From: an uncultured Flavobacteriales bacterium
GTDB taxonomy: Bacteria > Bacteroidota > Bacteroidia > Flavobacteriales > CAJXXR01
Length of the DNA: 36,553 nt
Direction: 5' to 3'
Assembly (NCBI GenBank): GCA_913063375.1
Contig: CAJXXR010000025.1
Location: 1 to 36,553 of the forward strand
The first letter of the stretch is position 1. Each line of letters starts with the position of its first letter. Shown here piece after piece: positions 30,465 through 36,553 of this stretch. The notes below the pieces were generated by a model. The model worked only from the letters and a program-made list of their open reading frames with translations, did not search any database and was not told the origin of the DNA. The position numbers and the translations under genes are program-made.

Positions 30465-31199
30465 ATGGTTAGAACTAAATTAATAAGCATCAACCTTCAA
30501 ATAAAGGAGGAGGTTGATGCCTTCTCAAAAGGCATGTTTTATGCACTTTTTGACCCAAGCAGATTGGAAGAACTTAAGGACATGTTTGTTCAATTGGCTG
30601 CTGTTTTTTCTCCCAAAAGAGGAATAGAAATTTGGAACCTATTTCAGTCTAGATTGGAAAGTATTCAAGAATTGGTTGCGCTAGATGCTGTAAGCATAGA
30701 GGCCAATGACCCAGCAGCGAGAAGTCTTGAAGAAGTGTATCTGGCATATCCCGGATTCCAGGCAACGGTATACTATAGATTGAGTCATGAATTATGGAAA
30801 TTAGGTTTGCCTATCTTGCCACGTATGATTAGCGAATATGCGCACGGACTTACGGGAGTGGATATTCATCCTGGAGCAAAGATTGGCCGTTCATTTTTCA
30901 TAGACCATGCTACGGGAATTGTTATAGGAGAGACGGCAGAGATAGGGAATGAAGTTAAAATTTACCAAGGGGTTACCTTAGGTTCCCTACAAGTAAAGAA
31001 AAGTATGTCAAGTCAAAAACGACATCCATCTATTGGTGATAGAGTGACCATTTATGCGAATGCAACAATATTAGGAGGAGAGACTATAGTTGGTAATAAT
31101 ACAATCATTGGTGCTAATGTTTGGATTACGCAATCTATTCCTTCAGATGCTAAAGTATATCATGAACATACTGCAAAAGTTGTGGTGAAAAAGAATTGA
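30465..31199 (+). CDS. cysE: Serine O-acetyltransferase
   Basis: 244 residues from the ATG at 30465, which is one base past the ferredoxin stop; an ATG at 30438 lies inside the ferredoxin gene and gives a non-family N-terminus. An N-terminal helical part (about 1-130) precedes a left-handed beta-helix with hexapeptide repeats: GVDIHPGAKIG, FIDHATGIVIGETAEIG (catalytic His), VKIYQGVTLG, SIGDRVTIYANATILGG, NNTIIGANVWI. It transfers acetyl from acetyl-CoA to serine, giving O-acetylserine for the adjacent cysteine synthase. The last cysE residues (HTAKVVVKKN) lack the C-terminal Ile of the E. coli type used to bind cysteine synthase. Confidence 0.93.
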   Translation: MVRTKLISINLQIKEEVDAFSKGMFYALFDPSRLEELKDMFVQLAAVFSPKRGIEIWNLFQSRLESIQELVALDAVSIEANDPAARSLEEVYLAYPGFQATVYYRLSHELWKLGLPILPRMISEYAHGLTGVDIHPGAKIGRSFFIDHATGIVIGETAEIGNEVKIYQGVTLGSLQVKKSMSSQKRHPSIGDRVTIYANATILGGETIVGNNTIIGANVWITQSIPSDAKVYHEHTAKVVVKKN

Positions 31200-31202
31200 A
31201 AA

Positions 31203-32084
31203 ATGTCAAGTTTATTACAGCAAATCGGAAATACACCAATTATTGATATTAGTGCCTTGCAATCCAATCCTAAAATAAAAATTTGGGCCAAGTTGGAAGG
31301 AAATAATCCAGGAGGTTCAGTGAAAGATAGGGCCGCTTATAATATGATAAAGTCAGCACTAGAGAGAGGTGAAATCGGTGTAGAAGATCATTTAGTAGAG
31401 GCTACCAGTGGAAATACAGGGATTGCATTGGCTATGATAGCAAGTTTATTTAAGCTTTCAATAACCTTGGTAATGCCAGAGACTGCAACTATTGAGCGTA
31501 TAAAAACGATGAAAGCATATGGCGCTAATGTGGTCTTGACAGCTGCGGATGTTGGAATTGAAGGGGCTAGGGATAAAGCAATAGAGTTTGTCCAAAAGAA
31601 GGGATACAAAGGATTGAATCAATTTTCTAATCCAGACAATTGGAAGGCACATTATAAAACTACAGGGCCAGAAATATGGAAAGATACGGAAGGCCAGGTT
31701 AGTCATTTTGTTTCGGCAATGGGAACTACTGGAACAATAATGGGAACTTCTACTTACTTAAAAGAAAAGAAGCATGAAATTCAAATAATTGGTGTTCAAC
31801 CATGTGATGGCAGTAAGATTCCAGGAATTCGTAAATGGTCTGAGGATTATTTACCAGCCATTTTCGATAGTGCTAAAATTGATTCAATTATTGAGGTCTC
31901 TGCCGAGGAGGCAAAAGCTACTTCGCAATTGTTAGCCAAGGAGCTTGGGATATTTGCAGGAATGAGTTCAGGAGGGGCTGTTTCGGCAGTTTTAAATTTA
32001 GCAAAAGGCTTAAGTAAGGCAACTATTGTAACCGTTCTATGTGATAGAGGTGATAGGTATTTGAGTTCTGATCTGTTTGACTAG
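31203..32084 (+). CDS. cysM: Cysteine synthase (O-acetylserine sulfhydrylase, B type)
   Basis: 293 residues. PLP enzyme of fold type II: IGNTPIIDIS at the N-terminus, PLP lysine K41 in PGGSVKDRAA, substrate loop EATSGNTGIALAM, a glycine-rich phosphate loop in SAMGTTGTIMGTS, and KIPGIRKW in the closing region. It combines O-acetylserine from the upstream CysE with sulfide from sulfite reductase, giving cysteine. The short length and the RKWSEDYLP region agree more with CysM than with CysK, but the split is not certain. Last gene of the operon; three bases after cysE; followed by a strong terminator. Confidence 0.92.
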   Translation: MSSLLQQIGNTPIIDISALQSNPKIKIWAKLEGNNPGGSVKDRAAYNMIKSALERGEIGVEDHLVEATSGNTGIALAMIASLFKLSITLVMPETATIERIKTMKAYGANVVLTAADVGIEGARDKAIEFVQKKGYKGLNQFSNPDNWKAHYKTTGPEIWKDTEGQVSHFVSAMGTTGTIMGTSTYLKEKKHEIQIIGVQPCDGSKIPGIRKWSEDYLPAIFDSAKIDSIIEVSAEEAKATSQLLAKELGIFAGMSSGGAVSAVLNLAKGLSKATIVTVLCDRGDRYLSSDLFD

Positions 32085-32096
32085 GTTAGCTACAAA

Positions 32097-32134
32097 AAAA
32101 AAAGTCCCGACCTATTAAGGTCGGGACTTTTTTT
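32097..32134. terminator. Terminator at the end of the cysteine operon
   Basis: Perfect arms AAAAAAAGTCCCGACCT (32097-32113) and AGGTCGGGACTTTTTTT (32118-32134) around ATTA, with A7/T7 edges. It ends both the rightward cysteine operon and the leftward gene at 32151-32534. Confidence 0.95.
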
Positions 32135-32150
32135 ATACTAAGTAGTCCTA

Positions 32151-32534
32151 TTAATTGATTGATCGGATGAACATAATTGATTTCTCATTCATTTTAAGCA
32201 TCAAACCTCTAGCTGTAATTTCAACAATTTCTAATGAAGTAGTAACTCCATTTTTTCTTGTTAGTACAATAGATGTATTGTCTGCGCTAAATGCCCAATT
32301 TCCGCTTTCTTTCTTCCCATTTACTGTAGAGCGGTAAGCTCCATCTTCAGAGAAATTGAAAGTAATTTTTTCAAATGGCTTCTTTTCAGCTTTGTATTCG
32401 TTGGATGTAGTAGACTCTGAAGCAATAATGCTTTCAAAAGCCCAATTCCCAGTAACATCATTGTTAGTCTGAGCTTGAGCAAAGAAAAATCCGAAAATGG
32501 CTAAAGTAACTGTAAAAAAGAATCTTTTTTTCAT
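32151..32534 (-). CDS. Small exported protein, lipocalin-like
   Basis: 127 residues with a signal peptide (MKKRFFFTVTLAIFGFFFAQA). The mature part opens with VTGNWAFESII, then a pair FNFSEDGAYRSTVNGKKESGNWAF, and continues as a short beta-barrel-like series (TSIVLTRKNGVTTSLEIVEI, LMLKMNEKSIMFIRSI). This fits the lipocalin-like (calycin) exported proteins of Bacteroidota with a GxW motif near the start of the mature chain. Ligand and function unknown. It faces the cysteine operon and shares its terminator. Confidence 0.7.
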   Translation of the reverse strand: MKKRFFFTVTLAIFGFFFAQAQTNNDVTGNWAFESIIASESTTSNEYKAEKKPFEKITFNFSEDGAYRSTVNGKKESGNWAFSADNTSIVLTRKNGVTTSLEIVEITARGLMLKMNEKSIMFIRSIN

Positions 32535-32655
32535 CTTGATATGACTTTTTATTAATTAATCCTAGTTTGGAATTGTGCGGTAAGATACTACAAAATTGAA
32601 ATTTTATATAATTTTGGATAAAGTCTTTTAATTTTCCGACTTTATCTTTTTCTAG

Positions 32656-33009
32656 TTAGGCCTTTTTGGACTCAATTTTCAATTCACAAAAGTCTTCCAA
32701 TTGATCTCTTCCCCAATCAGCCATATCATCTAAAATAGGAAGTAAGGATTCTCCCCTTTCACTTAATCTATATTCCACTTTTGGGGGGACTACAGGATAA
32801 ACTTTTCTAATTATCATGCCGTCTTGCTCCAAAGCTCTTAAGTTTTTGGTGAGCATTTGTTTAGTGATATCGGGTAATAATTTCTGTAATTCACCGAATC
32901 TTTTTATTTCTCCTTTTAGTTGTTGAATTATTAATGGCTTCCATTTTCCGCCAATTATGCGTAGTGTTGTACGTAAAGGACAAATATTTTCATGTGAATT
33001 TTCAATCAT
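32656..33009 (-). CDS. HxlR-family transcriptional regulator
   Basis: 117 residues. Winged helix-turn-helix of the HxlR family: N-terminal CPLRTTLRIIGGKWKPLI with the conserved Cys (residue 10) and GGKWK, the helix-turn-helix RFGELQKLLPDITKQMLTKNLRALEQDGMI, and wing residues VPPKVEYRLSERGESL. HxlR proteins often respond to redox or electrophile stress through that cysteine. It is divergent from the DsbA-family gene at 33124, with a candidate -7 element (TACCTTTG on the minus strand, 33034-33027) and a 12-base palindrome between the two. The regulator may control both genes. Confidence 0.93.
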   Translation of the reverse strand: MIENSHENICPLRTTLRIIGGKWKPLIIQQLKGEIKRFGELQKLLPDITKQMLTKNLRALEQDGMIIRKVYPVVPPKVEYRLSERGESLLPILDDMADWGRDQLEDFCELKIESKKA

Positions 33010-33026
33010 AACTATCAGTATTTCAG

Positions 33027-33034
33027 CAAAGGTA
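33027..33034 (-). promoter_or_regulatory. Candidate -7 element of the HxlR gene
   Basis: Read on the minus strand this is TACCTTTG, matching TAnnTTTG, 17 bases before the ATG at 33009. Confidence 0.4.
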
Positions 33035-33066
33035 TCTTTTTAGGTACTATTAAATAAAAAAATGAC

Positions 33067-33084
33067 TACTTGTTTAAACAAATA
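33067..33084. promoter_or_regulatory. Palindromic candidate operator between hxlR and dsbA-like genes
   Basis: TTGTTTAAACAA (33070-33081) is a perfect palindrome, extended to an 18-base imperfect one (TACTTG...AAATA). It lies in the divergent intergenic region, the usual position of an HxlR operator. Binding by HxlR is inference. Confidence 0.45.
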
Positions 33085-33123
33085 CTAAAATCTATTTTTG
33101 GACTATTATTTAGAACTATAACG

Positions 33124-34125
33124 ATGAGGAAATTTATAATTGGTATAATTCTTCAGATTATTTTATTAGCATGTCAACCATTCGAAAAGAGTATTAATAT
33201 GGAGACGAACGACCACAAAAAATTCTCCTGCTCCGTTGAAAGTGGATTATGCACTGAACACAAAAATTCGGAAATTGAAGAAATTCAAATCCAGTCTGTG
33301 AATAAAATAACCGTTCTCTATTATACAGATCCAATTTGTTCCGCTTGTTGGGCTATTGAGCCAGAGCTGAAAAAGTTGAAACTTCTGTATGGAGATTATA
33401 TGGATATTGAATACAGAATGGGTGGGTTACTTCCTAAATGGGAGGGGTTTTCTGATGCTGGAAATGGAATTTCTGGACCGAAAGATGTAGCAGTTCACTG
33501 GGACGAAGTTGGTGAGTATTCAGGGATGAGTATAAATGGAGATGTATGGCTAGAAGATCCATTACATTCTTCTTTTCCTCCTTCTATTGCCTTTAAGGCA
33601 ATGCAAAATCAAGGGTATGATATTTCTATTCGTTTTTTAAGACGGATAAGAGAGATGGTATTTCTTGAAAAGAAAAACATTACCAAAGAATCACATCTTA
33701 CAACGGCTGTAAAAGATTGTGGTGGAGATGTAAGTCAGTTTCTTAAAGATTATAAAGATCCTGAGTCAGAAGCTGCTTTCAAACAAGATCTGTTGCAAGG
33801 AAGAAGAATGGGAGTAGGAAGTTTTCCAACCTTTTTATTTTTAGGCGAAGATGGGAAAGGTTTTAAGATTTCGGGAATGACCCATTTTGACAATTTTGTT
33901 CGTGCATTAGAACAAGCACTTGGGGAGAAAACGGTCGCTAAAAATTTGGATTTGGATATAGTTGAATTACTTGAAAACTATCCACTTTTGGCAACCAAGG
34001 AATTGGCAGTAATTCTAAATAGGGATTTAAATTCTGTTATGCAGGAATTGGAAATGGCAGAAATTGAAGGAAAGGTTAGAGAGCATATCCATAAATACGG
34101 AAGTTTTTGGAGCCTAATAAACTAA
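33124..34125 (+). CDS. DsbA-family thioredoxin-fold protein with C-terminal helical/winged-helix-like domain
   Basis: 333 residues from the ATG at 33124. Thioredoxin fold of the DsbA/FrnE type: YYTDPICSACWAIEPEL with active-site C72-S-A-C75, GPKDVAVHWDEV, and GSFPTFLFLG with the cis-Pro. The C-terminal region after about residue 270 (DIVELLENYPLLATKELAVILNRDLNSVMQELEMAEIEG) resembles a winged helix. Start choice: from 33124 the N-terminus is MRKFIIGIILQIILLAC, a typical lipoprotein signal with Cys17; from the alternative ATG at 33199 (METNDHKKF) the protein would be cytosolic, as relatives usually are, and contains C-x6-C (CSVESGLC). Thus localisation is uncertain. Function as disulfide isomerase or redox adaptor is inferred; divergent HxlR regulator supports a redox link. 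Confidence 0.85.
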   Translation: MRKFIIGIILQIILLACQPFEKSINMETNDHKKFSCSVESGLCTEHKNSEIEEIQIQSVNKITVLYYTDPICSACWAIEPELKKLKLLYGDYMDIEYRMGGLLPKWEGFSDAGNGISGPKDVAVHWDEVGEYSGMSINGDVWLEDPLHSSFPPSIAFKAMQNQGYDISIRFLRRIREMVFLEKKNITKESHLTTAVKDCGGDVSQFLKDYKDPESEAAFKQDLLQGRRMGVGSFPTFLFLGEDGKGFKISGMTHFDNFVRALEQALGEKTVAKNLDLDIVELLENYPLLATKELAVILNRDLNSVMQELEMAEIEGKVREHIHKYGSFWSLIN

Positions 34126-34146
34126 AAGATCAAACAAAACAATAAT

Positions 34147-34182
34147 AAAAAAGCCCATCTACTTGTAGTTGGGCTTTTTTTT
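34147..34182 (+). terminator. Intrinsic terminator after the DsbA-family gene
   Basis: AGCCCA (34152-34157) pairs with TGGGCT (34170-34175), with CTA/TAG inside across one mismatch and loop CTTG; flanked by an A-run and eight Ts to 34182. Confidence 0.85.
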
Positions 34183-34300
34183 ATGCCTGAGGCTTAGACT
34201 GTATGCTCGTCTAAAATGGATTTTAGCTGACTGTAATTGTTTTTTTTAGCGTTTACCTATAGTTGTGTTATTTTGTAGTTAGAAGCCTTTTAAGGCGCTA

Positions 34301-34335
34301 AAAAAGCCCCTTGCAATATCTGCAAAGGGCTTTTT
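34301..34335 (-). terminator. Intrinsic terminator of nrdA
   Basis: GCCCCTTGCA (34306-34315) pairs with TGCAAAGGGC (34321-34330), one mismatch, with A5 on the left that reads as a T-run on the minus strand. It lies 28 bases past the stop codon at 34364. Confidence 0.8.
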
Positions 34336-34363
34336 CAACCAACTAATTAAATCATTATAATTT

Positions 34364-36553
34364 TTAACTACCGCAGGCTTCACAATCGTCTGGATTGTCA
34401 ATAGAGCAGGCAATCATATCAGCATTTGCAGCTACGGCTTGAGTTGCTGCCTCAAAATTTGATACTTGTTGTTCGTTCACTACAGGTTCAACTTGAGGTT
34501 TAACTTGTTTTTGAACAGTAAACTTAATAGCATCAGCAGCAGATTTTGTACGTAAGTAGTACATCCCTGTTTTCAATCCTTTTTCCCAAGCATAGAAATG
34601 CATAGAAGTCAATTTACCCATAGTCACATTGTCCATGAATAAGTTCAGTGATTGAGACTGATCGATAAATACACCTCTATCAGCAGCCATGTCGATGATG
34701 TCTTTCATCTTCAGCTCCCAAACGGTTTTGTACAGTTCTTTGATATTATCTGGGATATGTTCTATATGCTGAATAGATCCATTTGTACGAATGATTTCAT
34801 TTTTCAATTCCTCATTCCATAACCCTAGTTCAACAAGGTCAATCAAAAGGTGCTTGTTTACAACAATAAACTCTCCAGATAATACTCTACGTGTATAAAT
34901 ATTGGATGTATATGGTTCGAAACATTCGTTATTCCCTAAGATCTGAGAAGTAGAAGCTGTAGGCATTGGAGCCAATAGCAATGAGTTTCTTACCCCGTGT
35001 TCTTTGATTTCTGCTCTAAGTTCTTCCCAATCCCAAAGACCACTTAGATCTTTTTCATCAACATTCCACATGTTGAATTGGAATTTCCCTTCCGAGATAG
35101 GAGAACCTTCATATGTTTGATAAGCGCCTTCAACAATAGCTAAATCCTTAGAAGCTTTTAGTGATGCATAATAAATAGTTTCAAAAATGTCCTTATTTAA
35201 CTGCTTTGCTTTATCAGAGGTAAAGGGCATACGCATCAAGATAAATGCATCTGCTAAACCTTGAATACCTAATCCAACTGGTCTGTGACGCATATTGGAA
35301 TTTCTAGCTTCAGGTACTGGATAATAGTTTTGATCGATAACCGAATTAAGGTTTTTAGTCACCTTATACGTAATATCGTATAGTTTTTTGAAGTCAAACT
35401 TACCATTCTCAATAAATTTTGGAATGGCAATAGAAGCCAAATTACAAACGGCAACTTCATCTGGAGCAGTATATTCTACAATCTCTGTACAAAGGTTAGA
35501 CGAATAGATTGTACCTAAGTTCTTTTGGTTAGATTTTTCGTTACAAGCATCTTTGTACATCATGTACGGGGTACCTGTTTCGATTTGTGATTGAGTCACT
35601 TTCTCCCAAAGATCTCTTGCCTTAATCGTTTTCTTACCTTTTCCTTCAGCCTCGTATTGAGTATATAAAGCCTCGAATTTTTCGCCATAAACATCGGCTA
35701 AACCAGGACATTCACTTGGACTCATTAGTGTCCATTCTCCATTTTCCTTTACGCGTTGCATGAATAAATCTGGAATCCATAGTGCATAGAATAAATCTCT
35801 AGCTCTCATTTCTTCCTTACCATGATTTTTCTTTAGCTCTAGGAAATCAAAGATGTCGGCATGCCATGGTTCTACATAAATAGCGAACGAACCTTTTCTT
35901 TTTCCACCACCTTGATCTACATATCTAGCCGTATCGTTGAATACTCTCAACATTGGAACGATACCGTTTGAGGTTCCATTTGTTCCACGGATATAAGATC
36001 CTTTAGCACGGATATTGTGGATCGATAATCCAATTCCACCTGCAGATTGTGAAATCTTAGCACACTGCTCTAGTGTTGAGTAAATACCTTCAATACTGTC
36101 ATCCTTCATGGTTAAAAGGAAACAAGAAGACATTTGTGGCTTAGGTGTACCAGAATTGAATAGGGTAGGGGTGGCGTGTGTGAAATACTTCTTAGACATA
36201 AGGTCATAAGTAGCAATAGCTTCATCGATATCTTCTTTGTGAATACCGATAGCCACACGCATTAACATATGTTGTGGACGTTCAACAATATTCCCGTTGA
36301 TACGCAATAGGTAAGAACGTTCCAATGTTTTAAATCCGAAATAATCGTAACTGAAATCACGGTCATAAATAATCGCTGAATCCAATATTTCAGCATTATT
36401 CTGAATGATCTCATATACATCATCAGCAATAAGCGCTGATGATAATCCTGTTTTTGGATTTACATATTCATGGCATAAGGCCATGGTTTGTGTAAATGAT
36501 TTCTTAGTATCCTTATGTAGGTTAGAAACGGCAATTCTTGCAGCCAATTGTGC
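34364..36553 (-). CDS. nrdA: Ribonucleoside-diphosphate reductase alpha subunit, 5' partial
   Basis: At least 729 codons; the frame is open to the window edge, so the N-terminus (start and any ATP-cone) is outside. Class I signatures: [19 protein letters not shown] with the first active-site Cys, [32 protein letters not shown] (Cys radical region), [14 protein letters not shown], and [26 protein letters not shown]. Conserved tail [29 protein letters not shown] is followed by a short variable linker ending DDCEACGS, with the CxxC pair that transfers electrons from thioredoxin. The enzyme reduces ribonucleoside diphosphates to deoxy forms; its beta subunit is not in the window. Its terminator follows at 34301-34335. 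Confidence 0.95.
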   Translation of the reverse strand, partial: AQLAARIAVSNLHKDTKKSFTQTMALCHEYVNPKTGLSSALIADDVYEIIQNNAEILDSAIIYDRDFSYDYFGFKTLERSYLLRINGNIVERPQHMLMRVAIGIHKEDIDEAIATYDLMSKKYFTHATPTLFNSGTPKPQMSSCFLLTMKDDSIEGIYSTLEQCAKISQSAGGIGLSIHNIRAKGSYIRGTNGTSNGIVPMLRVFNDTARYVDQGGGKRKGSFAIYVEPWHADIFDFLELKKNHGKEEMRARDLFYALWIPDLFMQRVKENGEWTLMSPSECPGLADVYGEKFEALYTQYEAEGKGKKTIKARDLWEKVTQSQIETGTPYMMYKDACNEKSNQKNLGTIYSSNLCTEIVEYTAPDEVAVCNLASIAIPKFIENGKFDFKKLYDITYKVTKNLNSVIDQNYYPVPEARNSNMRHRPVGLGIQGLADAFILMRMPFTSDKAKQLNKDIFETIYYASLKASKDLAIVEGAYQTYEGSPISEGKFQFNMWNVDEKDLSGLWDWEELRAEIKEHGVRNSLLLAPMPTASTSQILGNNECFEPYTSNIYTRRVLSGEFIVVNKHLLIDLVELGLWNEELKNEIIRTNGSIQHIEHIPDNIKELYKTVWELKMKDIIDMAADRGVFIDQSQSLNLFMDNVTMGKLTSMHFYAWEKGLKTGMYYLRTKSAADAIKFTVQKQVKPQVEPVVNEQQVSNFEAATQAVAANADMIACSIDNPDDCEACGS

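Noticed and set aside
33070..33123. TTG start for the DsbA-family gene
   Set aside because: The TTG is part of a palindrome in the divergent promoter region; ATGs at 33124 or 33199 are better.

Overview
The window looks like a chromosomal segment of a Bacteroidota bacterium, probably a marine or free-living Cytophagales/Flavobacteriia-type organism. The reasons are low G+C, short secreted proteins with Por-type (type IX secretion) C-terminal sorting domains, TAnnTTTG-like -7 promoter elements, few Shine-Dalgarno sequences and family content typical of that phylum. No tRNA, rRNA, CRISPR array or intact mobile element was seen. The first gene (voltage-gated-type K+ channel) and the last gene (class I ribonucleotide reductase alpha chain) run off the window ends.

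Layout. (1) 1-6740: accessory envelope region with a K+ channel carrying a C-terminal zinc ribbon, several small exported proteins of unknown role, a pair of closely related T9SS cargo proteins, a larger T9SS cargo, and intergenic palindromes and duplicated promoter-like segments. (2) 6747-13809 (minus): four overlapping signalling genes in transcription order: a 1371-residue membrane hybrid histidine kinase with three receiver domains, CheR, CheB-like methylesterase and a REC-HisKA-HATPase-REC kinase. No chemoreceptor or CheA/CheW is present. (3) 14526-18516: DUF819-type membrane protein, two tandem paralogous outer-membrane proteins and a small exported protein. (4) 18600-21863: a phenylalanine-branch operon (prephenate dehydratase, aminotransferase, DAHP synthase-chorismate mutase) preceded by three consecutive Phe-rich leader peptides, each followed by its own attenuator. 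(5) 21988-32134: an eleven-gene assimilatory sulfate reduction and cysteine operon (DUF2061, cysH, cysD, cysN, sulfite reductase with HEPN tail, SUMT, siroheme synthase, ferredoxin reductase, ferredoxin, cysE, cysM) preceded by two consecutive Cys-rich leader peptides with attenuators. (6) 32151-36553: lipocalin-like exported protein, divergent HxlR regulator and DsbA-family protein, and NrdA.

The most interesting feature is the pair of multi-leader attenuation arrays. Five short ORFs packed with Phe or Cys codons sit directly upstream of the operons that make those amino acids. Each is followed by a T-tailed hairpin whose 5' arm can pair instead with sequence near the end of that leader ORF. 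This is the layout expected for ribosome-mediated attenuation, repeated in series (three for Phe, two for Cys). The prephenate dehydratase behind the Phe array ends before the place of the usual ACT domain, so transcription attenuation may carry much of the Phe feedback. The sulfate operon is self-consistent: CysH carries the iron-sulfur motif of APS reductases, which fits the absence of cysC; siroheme synthesis genes and a ferredoxin/reductase pair accompany the siroheme sulfite reductase; and cysE/cysM finish cysteine synthesis.

All functions are read from motifs and general family knowledge. No search or folding program was run.
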